A DNA stretch of 64,000 bases from Otis tarda (Eukaryota; Chordata; Aves; Otidiformes; Otididae). Positions 26,276 through 36,721 of the stretch are shown here, in pieces. Position numbers and translations under genes: made by a program. Under the pieces are notes generated by a model, which was not told the origin of the DNA, did not search any database, and saw nothing but the letters and a program-made list of their open reading frames with translations. The stretch covers positions 6,649,001-6,713,000 of the forward strand of contig CM048591.1 of NCBI GenBank assembly GCA_026413225.1, written 5' to 3'. Positions within the stretch are counted from its first letter, which is position 1; the number at the start of each line of letters is the position of its first letter.

Positions 26276-26880
26276 AATAGAACAGAAATCAGTGGAATGG
26301 AATGAAACGGATGCCCCATGCCTTATCTGCATGAGCACCATGCACAATGTAGCCTGCGTGCACATGTGCTTATACTGGTTCTATTTTGGCTACATCCGGT
26401 GATGGGCCAGCTGCAGAGCTATGTGCTCAGTCTGTAAGGCAGCCTTTTGACCATGTCCTGCATATGGTGAGAGTGGTCAACGACTACCAGGAGTATGCCG
26501 TCGGCCAGTCTGCCTGCTGGCAGAGGAACGCAGCCAGGAACAGGGTGCAGATCTCTGCAGCAGCACTACTACATGCACTGAGAGTCCACCAACAGTGGTC
26601 CTATAGCAGGGATAAGGGGGCCTGAAGGGAGGGACCTTATTCTTTTATGTTCTTTTATTTTTTTTTAAATGGGTTAATAAAACAGTTTCTGAAGTGAGAA
26701 AAGTGGTTTCAATTATGATAAGTAATTTATTAAAATATGAGACATTTTATCAAGCTTTCCCCAAGAGGTAATACTTTTCCAACTAACTAAACACCTCCTA
26801 TTAGATTGGCTTCTCTTGAACTGGAGCTCTTGTCACTGTGGTTGTTTTGCTGCGGGGGTGCCAGCCATCTAAGCAGAAAG
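26276..26880. other. Unassigned insert between CR1 pieces
   Basis: The CR1 homology stops near 26275 at a short GAATAGAATAG-type run. The next 360 bp are more GC-rich than the surroundings and I do not recognise them. One frame, 26386-26625 (79 codons), has a protein-like composition, with stretches such as PFDHVLHMVRVVNDYQEYAV and ARNRVQISAAALLHALRVHQ, and ends at TGA. It lacks any domain I can name. It could be a fragment of an unrecognised retroelement or a processed pseudogene. From 26640 to 26880 the sequence returns to AT-rich unique DNA. Confidence 0.35.
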
Positions 26881-27345
26881 GGATCCTGTCCATAATGCAG
26901 ACAGCACTACAATGAGCCCTCTGGGACCCTTTGGTAGGTCTCATGGAGGCCTCTGCTTCCTCATGCATGCAGCTAGAGTCATCTCATTCCCCTGCCTTTG
27001 GGCCTTTCCCAAGATGGCCTGCAATGAGCCTCCCACATTTCCACAGGCATCCCCCTGTAAAGTCTGGGAACCTCCAAAGGCTCTTACCATATATCCCACA
27101 AGGACTCCCCCAGGGCCTGGAGGTGTTGACCCCATGCAGCCTGCAAGGTCCCTGCACAGCATTTCTGCAGCTGAACCTTCATCTTCCTATTGAACACCCG
27201 GTTGTACCAGCAAAGTGCCCTTGATCCAAAGAAGGTTCATAGTATCACGGGCTCCAAGACGACAGATCTTGGACTGCAGGTTGAGGGACATAATCCTTCC
27301 CTCCACTCAGCACTGATGAGGCCACACCTGGCGTACTGCTGTGAC
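26881..27345 (+). mobile_element. Chimeric CR1-derived unit, copy A
   Basis: A GC-richer block in two parts. From 27041 to about 27185 it carries a sequence I do not recognise as standard CR1 ('CAAGGACTCCCCCAGGGCCT' and flanks). From about 27205 to 27345 it carries the CR1 ORF2 C-terminal region ('CAGCAAAGTGCCCTTGATCC' through 'GAGGCCACACCTGGCGTACT'). The same join, unknown segment then CR1 C-terminal segment, recurs at 27739-27966 (copy B). Its CR1 part also matches 26003-26132 closely, including the shared block 'CTGCAGGTTGAGGGACATAA'-like. It contains stops in all frames that match CR1 and is a pseudogene-like remnant. Confidence 0.6.
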
Positions 27346-27540
27346 ATGCCAAAGGTAGAGGTATGGAGTGCTAAGAAGAGCCCTCAGCCTGTTGCTCTGA
27401 GACATGCTGGGTACACCGAAGAACACTTGAAGTCTTATGGAGATGAGTCAGAGGCTCCTGAGGTAATAGAAACAAAGAGAGAAATACAGGGAAATACATC
27501 AAAGGAATGAAGGAGTGTTCCTCTAGAAAGGTGACATGGC

Positions 27541-27725
27541 TGACAGCCCAAGTGTGGTGTCTTTACACCAATGCACGCAGCATGGGCAACAAACAGGGGG
27601 AGCTGTAAGCCACTGTACTGCTAGAGAGCTACAACTTAGCTGCCATTACTGAAACCTGGTGGGATGAATCCCATAACTGGAGTGCAACTATCAGTGGGTA
27701 TAGGCTACTCAGAAGGGACAGGCGA
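27541..27725 (+). pseudogene. CR1 LINE ORF2 endonuclease N-terminus, broken
   Basis: One frame reads LYTNARSMGNKQGEL, then an in-frame TAA, then LAAITETWWDESHNW and SGYRLLRRDRRG. These are the first two conserved blocks of the CR1 apurinic/apyrimidinic-like endonuclease: the Asn of the TNARS block and the Mg-binding Glu of the ITETW block are both present. The rest of the endonuclease, including its catalytic Asp and His blocks, is not found. The sequence jumps at about 27735 into chimeric unit copy B. The preceding 200 bp (27345-27540) may be CR1 ORF2 leader sequence but are not certain. Confidence 0.85.
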
Positions 27726-27738
27726 GGAAGTCTCTGAA

Positions 27739-27966
27739 CAGCATCCTCTTGTAAAGCCTGGATACCTGCAAAGGCTGTTACCCTACGTCCCGCAAGGACT
27801 CCCCCAGCCTTGGAGGCAGTGAGCCCATGCATGCAGCTTGCAAGTTCCCCGTGCAGTGTTTTTGCACCTGACCCTTCATGGCTCCACAGAAAAGGCATAG
27901 GGGTCCTGCTTGCACCAGCAAAGTGCCCTTGGTCCAAAGATGATTCATGGTATCATAGGCTGCGTG
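27739..27966 (+). mobile_element. Chimeric CR1-derived unit, copy B
   Basis: This is a second copy of the unit at 27041-27262, imperfect but colinear. It shares the 'TGTAAAG-CTGG' start, the 'CGCAAGGACTCCCCCAGCCT' block, 'GACCCTTCATG', and the junction into CR1 C-terminal sequence ('CACCAGCAAAGTGCCCTTGG'). It differs by a roughly 20-bp insertion before the CR1 junction. It begins directly after the endonuclease fragment, so here the unit joins the CR1 N-terminus to a CR1 C-terminus with most of ORF2 missing. Confidence 0.6.
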
Positions 27967-28029
27967 AAGAGGAGTTTTGACTGTGACTCTGTGACTGCAA
28001 TGTCTTGTAGCAGTCTGCATTGTAAAGGA

Positions 28030-29400
28030 CCTCTAGAAATCTTTCAGTACAACCTCTTGCTATGCAGATTTCCAAATGTTGCTTTAGAACAGATTATTCA
28101 AGGCCTTGTGTTTTTGTTGTTACCATCTTCAAGGGTGGCAATTTCTCAGCGTTTCTGAGAAACTTGTTCTGACTACCATGCCTGTGAAGAAAAAATATAT
28201 TCTTTTATTTCCTTGCTGCAACTTCTATCCATTGACTCTTACCTTTCTCTATGTACCTTCAAGAAGACTCTGGTCCATCTTGTCTATAACCTTCCATGAG
28301 GCAGTTGAAGGCAGTAACATGATGCCTACTCTTTGGCTGAAAAACCTCTTTTCTCTCATTTTCTCCTCATATGTCAGGCATTCTTCCAATCATTTTAGTG
28401 TCTCTCTGCTACACTTTCACTGCTTACTTCTCCTCTACGAAGCCAGCATCTTGTATAAGTGATCAGTGATGTGACCTTGATGCTATCTATTCCCAGTTGC
28501 CTCTTGTCCTTACTGTGCCTGGACAGAGTTTTCAGGTTTGTTTGTTGAGATCACATTGTCTGGGCTATAGTTTCCTAGATCAATCTAAGTTTTTGCCTTT
28601 CTTCAAAGTGATTTTGATGTTTGCCCTTTTTCAGTCATCATAAACCTACTCTGAACACCATAACCTTTTGAAAATACCATAAAATGACTTTTTTCCAGCT
28701 TTCTAAGACCTGCAGGTGTGTCCCATCTACTTCCATGGATCTGCGTATGTCAAATTTGCCTAAGTGACTTTCAACTTGATCTTTTTGTGTAGTGTATAGC
28801 CTTTAACCTCTGCTGCTAAGCATGACATCTGGAAAGCTGGAAAGCAGACTGTACCACTAAAGACTAAACAAACAAAGGCACTGTCCTTATTCCATGTCCT
28901 TTGGCACTAGGTCACTGATGTCATTCAGCAGTGAATACAAATTTTCTTTAGTCTTTTGCTGCTAATGTGCAAATAGAAGTCTTTCTTGTTACTTTTCATA
29001 TCCATTGCCAATTTCAACTCCAGGTGAACTTTTAATTCCCTAATTTTGTCACTGTGTGCTCAGGCAAAATTTCTATATTCATTCTGGTGGCCCATAGTGG
29101 TTTTCACCTTCTACTCAGTAATTTTTTGTGTTTGAATTCAGTCAACCAAGTGATGCTCTTTCCAGACCTGCTCAACATCCTTTACATTAGAATAAATCTT
29201 TCTTTTGCTCTAATTTTGTCCTTGATGAGCTATCTCATACCCTTCTGCCCTTCAGGGAAGCGCCCCATGAGATCTCACAACCAGTTCCCTGAATAAGCCA
29301 AAGTCTACTCTCCTGAAGGCAAGAATCATTCATTATTCTTTTGCTTGCTTTCCTCATTTCCCCCAGGATCTTTACCTCCACCGTTTCATCTCAAAGAAGT
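28030..29400 (-). mobile_element. Long old CR1-type LINE fragment, minus strand
   Basis: About 1.35 kb of diverged CR1-type sequence in reverse orientation. Anchors on the plus strand include 'GACTCTGGTCCATCTTGTCT' and 'ACCTTCCATGAGGCAGTTGA' with 'TCTCCTCATATGTCAGGCAT' (C-terminal part). They continue with 'TTGCCCTTTTTCAGTCATCA' and 'TGTGTCCCATCTACTTCCAT' near 28620-28740, then 'TTTAGTCTTTTGCTGCTAAT' near 28950, and 'GAATAAGCCAAAGTCTACTC' near 29290. These correspond, in the right order, to successive parts of CR1 ORF2 read backwards. No long open frame survives, so the copy is old and dead. Its boundary with chimeric unit B (27966-28030) is fuzzy. Confidence 0.82.
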
Positions 29401-32179
29401 TATGCACAAACATGAAAATGAGATTTGAGGCTCCGTACAGAGCTGGCCATGTGACCTTGTCTGGATGGAGGCATTTTCGGAAATTAAGTACACTCAACAC
29501 TGGTAAAAACCATACAACATTTGCTGAAAGAGTTTGATGAATAGTATTTTCCCCAACCAAATAAGGCCATAGCATAAACTTATTGCTGTTGCTATTTTTA
29601 ACTTGAACTAAATATGAAGATGAAACAGACATTTATCACACAAAGCTTAGAACTCAGGTATCCACAGGTAACTCAAGAAGTATTTAAGATTATCTTATTT
29701 AAAACTATGCTATTTATTCAGTATAAGTTAGCTGTTTCAAAGATGGTGTGTGGAAAGAAATAGATCTAATCTCGGTGAAAGGCCTGCAGATAAGAAAAGG
29801 CAGATATGTACCCCATAAGGCAGATATGTCAAGTCGCACCTGCAGAGAAGTGAGATCATCTAATTGCCTCCGGTCTCACTCTCTTTCCCTCCTAGAGAGG
29901 CGTATATTTCACTCATTTTCAGCACAGCATCAGAACCTTGCTTGTAGTCCATGACCATCACATGCCAGATGCAGCTGGACAGAAACAGCCTCACACGGGA
30001 TCACGTGATGCCTGTGTCTCATTCCTGAGGTGGCAAAGCTGGAGATAGGGCAAAGATTGCAGCGACATTCAGTATTGCAATGCAGGCCATTCAGCCAGTC
30101 TCATTGATTAAGATGCAATTTACTTGAGAGACAGCTTTCTCAGATCTGTGAGATTTATACAGCTTTCTTCTCTATGGGTTCTCAACTGTCTGCAGAGAAG
30201 TGAGGTTATATTCAGTGGCACTTCTATAGGGCTTTTATGTTTTCTATCCAGACATTTATTTTCTGTAAATTTCTACAAATTAATTTTTAGGTTTAGCTCT
30301 CCTCATCAAATTTGCTTGGAAGTGGCAAGCATATCAAAAGCTTTTGGGAGGGATATGGAGGGAAAATTATGAATATAGGAATCATTATTACATATCCCTG
30401 TTTCCTAAAGAAATCATTATACACCATTTTGTCACACTCGGAGTGACAAAAGCACCATGGAAGAAGGTAACTGGAGCTGTAACATTATCACATCCAAAGC
30501 CTTTCAGCACTCACAAATGGCTGGAAAAAAACTGTCAGACATGTTTGCAGCAATTTGAATTTAATTCCTCGTAGACTATGTAGCCACCTACTATGTAATC
30601 CCAGTAATGTAGATAAGTAAGCATATTACACTGGAACCATGTGGCCAAATGTTGCAAATGCTAACACCATTCTGAGGAAATACTAAAATGCAGATAGCTA
30701 GTAAAAATAATATCTAAGATATAGCTTGCAGTCATTGATAAACCAGTGTAATAATGCTCCTGAGACACGGGGCAAGACAAGCCAAGCCAGAGAACTAAAG
30801 CCTGTAGCACCTCATACTATACCTTGTGTAAGGACTGCAGTTACCCTAAACTGTATACAGTATTCTCAGAGAATATAAGGAAACATTTCAAAGAGAAAGA
30901 GAGACATTTATAGAGGAAGTCAAAGTCTGAAATAGATTTGCATGTGCTGCCTATAAGATAGTTGAAACAGAGAGCTCCATAATCCTGCAGGACCACTATG
31001 GAATTAATTGTTGGCCTGACATCAACATCCAAGACCAAGTAGGCCAACTTTATCCAGGTGAAAACTGTAGCAGCATTTTAAATGGGGAGGCAAGGAAGTA
31101 AACGAGAATCTGTAATTATCCCAAACCATTTAAGACCACAAAATACATTGATTACTCATTAATGTTTACAACATGACATCTATTTTTTTCTGAGATAAAA
31201 TAATGTAACATTTGAGATATTTGTATGCAGAAAAGCCATACATAATCCATAAAAACACCTGGCAATTTTTTCCACACCTTTAGAATTCTGGTTAAGAAAT
31301 ATTTCAGGATTTACTGATATGTGTATTAGAGCAGCACCTCCTAAAGTTGAGAACTAGTGACACTTTCTATATTGAATATATGTTATGTGTTTACCAAGTT
31401 GATCATTCCAGTCATCAAGTAAGGACTTCAGTTTGACCCTGAAAAACAGAGACATTCAAGTGATACAAAGATTCTGGGATATGAGGGCAGTTCACTAATT
31501 ATTTACAGATTTTACCAGCTGTCTTTTTAGAATTTGTGTACAGCTAGTACAGGGATGCTACTTGGTTGAAGAAAAGATAAATTCAGATGAAGCCAAGAAG
31601 TTTGTCTTTTACCAATTATGTAGACTGTTTAATAATTTGTATAATTTTCTTCAAATAGTCCTTACAACAAAGATTTTCTCTACTTTAATAAACAGGGAAT
31701 TACATCATTTTAATACTCAGCATGTTGTAAAAGAGATAATGTTTCTTCCTTTTACTCTGAGCTTGCCTAATTTCCAAAAAAACCACCCAAACTTCAAAGC
31801 TGGAACCAATCAGTGAAAATTACTGGATTTGAACTGCTACAGGATATATTCTGCCTTTGCGAGCACATCTCTTTTGCCTTTATATCTGTGTTTGATTTTC
31901 TCTTGTAGTAGGCCAGAAGGCCATGCCACCCACAGGAGAACTAAACCTTTTGAAGAAATGTTATGTGATTTAACTGTATATTAAATTAACTTACTACAGC
32001 AAATATAATTTTCAAAACACAGATGAATAAACAGACTGGTGAATTTCCCCTCCTTTTCAAATTATGATAGAAGTGAGAGGAGACATGTGAGGTCCTGAAG
32101 TGCTCTGCTATGGCGAATATAATGTAGTATGAACTCTTTCACTTTCCATATTAAAATAGATCCAGAATTTTGCTCCCAG
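29401..32179. other. Unique non-coding DNA
   Basis: There is no gene. It contains a short direct repeat, 'AAGGCAGATATGT' twice near 29797-29829, and a 9-bp hairpin at 30427-30451. Frames up to 84 codons show no family features. Confidence 0.5.
30427..30451. repeat. 9-bp inverted repeat
   Basis: TTTTGTCAC (30427-30435) and GTGACAAAA (30443-30451) are exact reverse complements around the 7-nt loop ACTCGGA. Confidence 0.85.
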
Positions 32180-32540
32180 GTCTCTGGTTCCTAAGTTTGT
32201 ACAGAGCATACTTTCTCTAATGAGTGTGAATATTCTTCCACTTTATAGTTTAAATTTATTTTCAGCACTTTATACCCATTTTCCCTTGTGCAAACATTGC
32301 CTGTTAGCTTAAATAGGCCCTTTCCTTCTCTCATGTTCCCATTAAAACTTCCCTGATGTTATTTTAGACAGCAATCAAATCCTCTCTCATATCCCTTTCA
32401 TTTTGAAAGGCTCAACAGACCAAGCTTTCTAGATTGCTAAGAAAGCTTCTCCATTCCCTTGACCTTCTAAGTAGTCCTTTTCTGCATTTGTTCCACTTTA
32501 CATTTTATAGCTGGGATTTCATATTTCATTTATATTAAAA
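32180..32540 (-). mobile_element. Old CR1/L3-like LINE fragment, minus strand
   Basis: Diverged but ordered similarity to the reversed 3' part of a CR1/L3-type element. The anchors are 'TTTAGACAGCAATCAAATCC', 'GGCTCAACAGACCAAGCTTT', then 'TTCTCCATTCCCTTGACCTT' and 'AGTAGTCCTTTTCTGCATTT'. In better preserved relatives this block reads '...AACAGACCAAGCTC...CCTAGTAGCCCTTCTCTG'. Subfamily assignment needs an alignment. No coding potential is left. Confidence 0.7.
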
Positions 32541-34723
32541 CTTTACCTGGAATTGGCAAGTATACATATGAACTCCTTGTTCCTGCACTTAAAGGGAAGA
32601 ACAATGCCGAAGGTTAGAAATGGTTCATTGGCAGTGTTCATGGTCTTTCTGATCTTTGCTTGTGACAAGCTGTAATTCTGGGGACAGAATTGTTTGGTTT
32701 TTTTTTTTCCTTTTTCTTTTTGTTGTGAAAGCATTTTAATGTACTTTAAAATGCAAGAAAATAACATGCTAGTTGTGAGTCACACAAGGATGACCCCTAC
32801 AGACTGAGCTTCAAGTGCATATTTGCCTATAAATATGGAATGGAAATTTGCCGATTCAGCAATCCTGTTCTTCTCACCTCCTCTCAAACCACCTCCAGTA
32901 TCAGTGAATCTTATCCTCTTTTTGAAAGTACTGTTGAGTGTATTGCTATTTTTTCTCAGTAAGCATAAGGCCTGTTACAAGATCCAATAAATATGGCATG
33001 GACAATGCATGACTTCTCAAACTCCCACATGCATGGATAGCATAGGACTCTGAGTAAGACAGCACCAAGCAGGAGCTCCTGCCAGGTTGAAGAGAAAGTG
33101 TTATATCAAGTGAGGAATATTACTGTCAAGAAATTACAGCCTCAGCCTTGACATAAATGTTGACAGCACCATTTCCACTGATAGTGGAAATCAGAGCAGA
33201 TTATGGTTCACACAGGACTGCCCAAAGAGTGATGATTTAGATGAAATGCTCCCAAATAAGAAAAAAAATCTGAAAGGAAAACTGCAGATGACAAAGATTT
33301 TATCAGGCTACTGCTGAGATGGAGCACACTTTCTCTTCTGTTCTCAGAAGCATCCTGCCTGTAGAGATAAACTAACCATAATGAAATCTCTTTCTTCACC
33401 CATTCCCTTCTTGATGGTCACAAGAGGCATGATAGTAGGTCATGATAAAACTTGGGTGGTGACTGAGGGTGTGTGACTGCAAAAAAATGTAATCTTCAAC
33501 CACATTTCTACAAAACTTTAAGGAAATCAGGGACAAATCTGTTAATAGTGGGACCTCAATGAAGTCAGTAAAGAGATTTGAGGAATTGGCATACCCCATA
33601 ATTTCCAAATGCAATATCTGGAGTTTTTCAGATGTGTTGAACAGTCAGAAGTCACTGTAGTATAGAATTTGCAAAGTGGAGGGGTTTTTTTTGTGTTTGG
33701 GTTTTCCTCTCCCTTTCTTTCCTATTTCATATATATTCATAACTCTCACTGTCTCACTTTTTGTCATCTCCAGATTAAAAACAAAAAAGAAAGGAAACAT
33801 GGTCATATCTAGCATATATAAAAAATAAACAGGGATCACTTCAGCTTGTAATCCCTGAGGAGAAATGAAGTAAATGTTTAAGAGGATGCAAGAATGCTGC
33901 AGATGAGGTGAGAAGAAGAATACTGAGCTGAAACAGCGTAGGAGGATGTGGCAGTCATAGTGTTACTGCTGTATAGTACAACACTGTAAATTAGTGAATT
34001 TTTGCAGGGAGAAGCAATATCTCTTAACAAATTTTCTAATATAATTGGAAGAAAATGTTCCTTTTTTGATGATGGAAACTTTTTTTTTGTGAAATTGGGC
34101 ATAGAAACAGTAATTTGGAAACTAAATAGAATTTGATCGAAAAAGGCAGATGATATCAGGGAAAAAAAAGATGAAACTATAATAATAAAACCACAGTCTA
34201 GTCAGGGACATGCACAGTGATTTTCCTGCTTTGAAAAAATTATGAACAGTTTCTGTAAAACTATAAGCAGTGAAGAACTCCCTAAGTCATAGACTAGCAG
34301 ATAGCTCCATTGAAAATAAGCCTATTGCAAGACATAGGGTCTGTGCAAATGTGCAGAAGTTCAATTTTGAGAGTGGATTAACATGACTGTCACTGCTTGA
34401 TATTTGCTCCGGGGTCACAATAAAAGGTAACATGCTTGCATAATTGGTAAGAATTACATATAGAATAAACAGTTGAAGAATTATGTTATAATGTGCATTT
34501 TCTGACAATAGGATCTATTTTATGTCCCATAAAAATACTTTCTACTGAGCAGAGATGTTCTTGACACCAAGCAGTAGAACTTAATCTGATAGTACTAGGA
34601 AGGCAATGATTGGCTACTGGCCCTATGGCTTATTATATTGATGAATTTGCATGTATATTTAACAGAAATGAAAAATTTGCTGGAAAGATCAATGGAAGAC
34701 TTCACTAAAATTTTTCAGAAGTG
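32541..34723. other. Unique non-coding DNA
   Basis: No gene is visible. It contains a 14-bp perfect palindrome (GCAGGAGCTCCTGC, 33069-33082) and a 9-bp hairpin (33171-33191: ATTTCCACT / AGTGGAAAT, loop GAT). All open frames are under 80 codons and unremarkable. Confidence 0.5.
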
Positions 34724-35331
34724 TGTCCTGGTTTCAGCTGGGATGGAGTTAATTTTCCTCTCAGTAGCCAAAGCGTTTTGGATTTCACATGTGAAGAATG
34801 CTGACAAACACCCTGATATTATGAGTTGTTGCTAATGAGACCAAGGACCCTGTCTGGCTTCCCAGATCTAGCTGATGTGCAGGTGCAGGAAGCTGGGAGG
34901 GACATAGCCAGAACAGTTGACCCAAACTGGCCAAAGAGAGCATTCCATGCCATAAATGTCATGCTCAGTATCTAAGTGGGGGTGGCTCAGTGAGCTCTCA
35001 TGGTTCTCTCGTTGTTCAGAATAGTTCTCAGATCATTTGCAGGTTTTTTTCATCCCACAATCACTGCTTGGAATGGGCTCTATTGGTTATTGGGTCACCA
35101 GATGATGAGAAATTGTACATAATTTGTTTTGCACATTCAAAAAAAAAATTTTTTCCCTTTCAAATTATTATTGCTATTGTTATTCCTATATATACATATA
35201 TGTAATATATCTTTTCCTTTGCTATCCTAGTAAACTGTCTTTATCACAACCTATGAGTTTTATTTTCTTCTGGATTCTCTCCCCCATCCTCTGTGGAGGG
35301 TCAGGGTGAGTGAGCAGCTGGTTTTGTCTAA
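34724..35331 (+). mobile_element. ERVL-type solo LTR, plus strand, 3' end lost
   Basis: It starts at TGTCCTGGTTTCAGCTGGGA, which I recognise as the start of a widespread avian ERVL-type LTR family. It continues colinearly: 'GTTTTGGATTTCACATGTGA'-like, 'TTGTTGCTAATGAGACCAAG', 'GACCCAAACTGGCCAAAGAG', 'ATGTCATGCTCAGTATCTAA', then AT-rich R/U5 sequence and 'GTGAGTGAGCAGCTGG'. The terminal CCACAACA-type end is absent, as similarity stops near 35331. No target-site duplication can be demonstrated. No internal retroviral sequence follows before the next LTR, whose family differs. It is about 608 bp long. Confidence 0.85.
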
Positions 35332-35562
35332 AGGGGAGTATTTGCTAGCATTCCTCACTTCAGTTTTTAAGAAAGATAGAAACCATTTTTCATTGTACTT
35401 TGAGCTGAACAGAGGAACTCTATAATTTAGATTGAGGATGTGGAAATCGCAAGAAAGACACAATAATGCACAAATACAGGATTTCTCCCACCACAAATAA
35501 GTTTCGGCTGACCATATTCCATAGTGTGATCATGCTGAAGGCAATCTCTAATATTAGTGTAG
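35332..35562. other. Spacer between two LTRs
   Basis: This is a 231-bp AT-rich spacer with no primer-binding site, polypurine tract or gag/pol-like frame that I can see. The two LTRs flanking it are therefore separate insertions and not the ends of one provirus. Confidence 0.6.
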
Positions 35563-35567
35563 CTGGG
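35563..35567. repeat. Left target-site duplication CTGGG
   Basis: CTGGG directly precedes the LTR start TGTCGTGG and is repeated at 36722-36726 directly after the LTR end. Five bases is the usual duplication length for ERVL-class insertions. Confidence 0.85.
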
Positions 35568-35740
35568 TGTCGTGGTTTTGTTAGTGAGGGGGGGCCTAAG
35601 GTGGTAGCTTCTGCAGGAAACTGCTAGAAGTCGCTCCCCTTTGTTCAGTGGACTCGGCCAGGCCTAGGGCGGACCTGCTGCTGGCCAAGGTCGAGCGGAT
35701 TGGTAGCAGAATGTCCCGTGATAACGCCTCTGCGATAACG

Positions 35741-35748
35741 TATTTAAG
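35741..35748 (+). promoter_or_regulatory. TATA-like box of the LTR
   Basis: TATTTAAG lies about 175 bp inside the LTR start, followed by purine-rich sequence. It is a plausible U3 core promoter element. Activity cannot be judged from sequence. Confidence 0.45.
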
Positions 35749-36039
35749 AAGGGGAAAACAGAGAAAAAAGAGAGAAGAGAAGATGTGAAGAAGCTGAGAG
35801 GGGGCAGAGGCGCAGAGGGGGAGGCGCAGGCCTCATGGGCCTTGCAGGCCTCACCCTCTGGCCTCTCGCCAGGCAGCCGACTGGGCCCGACTCGGCCCGG
35901 CCCGGCTGCAAGAAGTGGAGAGGAGATGAGAAGTGAGTAAGATGTAAAAAAGATCCTGAGAGACATCTACCACCCTGTTGTGAGTGAGGAACGGCTGCAG
36001 ACACCAAGGTCAGTTCAGAAGGAGGGGGAGGAGTAATGC

Positions 36040-36330
36040 GGCTCCTGGCCAAGATTCCCCTGCAGCCTGTGGTGACGCCCATGGTGGAGCAGGTTGTCCC
36101 CCTGCAGCCCATGGAGGTCCACGGAGGAGCAGAGATCCACTTGGAGCCCGTGAAGGACCCCACACCGAGGGAGGTGGATGCCTGAAGGCGGCTGTGGCCC
36201 GTGGAGGGCCCACTGGGACAGCCGTTCTGGAGAGACTGTACTCCGTGGAAGAGATGACCCACGCCGGAGCAGTTCCACGAAGGACTGTGGCGTAGGGGTG
36301 GGACCCCACAACGGAGCAGGGGAGGAATGC
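36040..36330 (+). repeat. Degenerate ~42-48-bp minisatellite inside the LTR
   Basis: About six imperfect units, each combining a GCCCGTGG/GCCCATGG-type block, a CCCACGC/CCCAC block and a GGAGCAG block. Examples of the GGAGCAG block occur near 36082, 36125, 36267 and 36316. Related sequence in reverse orientation occurs in the LTR fragment at about 18145-18205. Confidence 0.75.
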
Positions 36331-36532
36331 GAGGAGTTCTTCCCCCGACCATGAAGCAGAAGCAGCGGCGTGAAACAACGTATGATGAGATGAACTGACT
36401 GCAACACCCATTCCCTCTTCCCCCCTGTGCCGCTCGGGGGGGAAGGTAGTAGAGATAATGTTAAGCTTGGGAAGAGGGAGGGGTGGATGGAGGTTATCTT
36501 GTTCTCTGTCTCATTATCCTGCTGTTTGTAGT

Positions 36533-36538
36533 AATAAA
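36533..36538 (+). promoter_or_regulatory. LTR polyadenylation signal
   Basis: AATAAA is about 190 bp before the LTR end, matching the relative position of the minus-strand signal in the 17.7-kb LTR fragment. Confidence 0.65.
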
Positions 36539-36721
36539 TGAATAGTTTTCCCCAAGTCGAGTCTGCTTTGCCCGTGACGGTAACTTTAAGGATTTCTCCC
36601 TGTCCTTATCTCAAACCTCGAGCCGTTTTTCCTTATATTTTCTCTCCCTGTTCTCTCGGAGGGTGGGGGGAGCGAGAGAGAGACTGCGTAGTCTGGTCCT
36701 GATCAGGGCTGAACTACGACA

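Larger units (their letters stand above)
35568..36721 (+). mobile_element. Complete 1,154-bp ERVL-type solo LTR
   Basis: It begins TGTCGTGG and ends CTACGACA, giving near-perfect inverted termini with TG...CA ends. It is flanked by the 5-bp duplication CTGGG, so the boundaries are exact. In order it holds a U3 part, a TATA-like box at 35741, a very GC-rich region with degenerate tandem repeats (about 36040-36330), a plus-strand AATAAA at 36533, and a U5 with 'CCAAGTCGAGTCTGCTTTGC'. I recall the U5 as typical of an avian ERVL LTR family. No viral genes remain: the provirus was lost, most simply by LTR-LTR recombination. Frames of 100-202 codons on either strand here arise from stop-poor GC-rich sequence and are not genes. 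Confidence 0.93.

Noticed and set aside
33069-33082. 14-bp perfect palindrome GCAGGAGCTCCTGC
   Set aside because: A single short palindrome without loop or flanking symmetry. One of this size is not remarkable in 64 kb.
35744-36352. 202-codon minus-strand open frame
   Set aside because: It lies entirely inside the solo LTR, antisense, in GC-rich tandem repeats that are poor in stops. Overlapping frames of 130-133 codons exist there too. No domain is visible.
34724-36721. Provirus with two LTRs
   Set aside because: The two LTRs have different terminal and internal sequences, and only about 236 bp without retroviral features lie between them.
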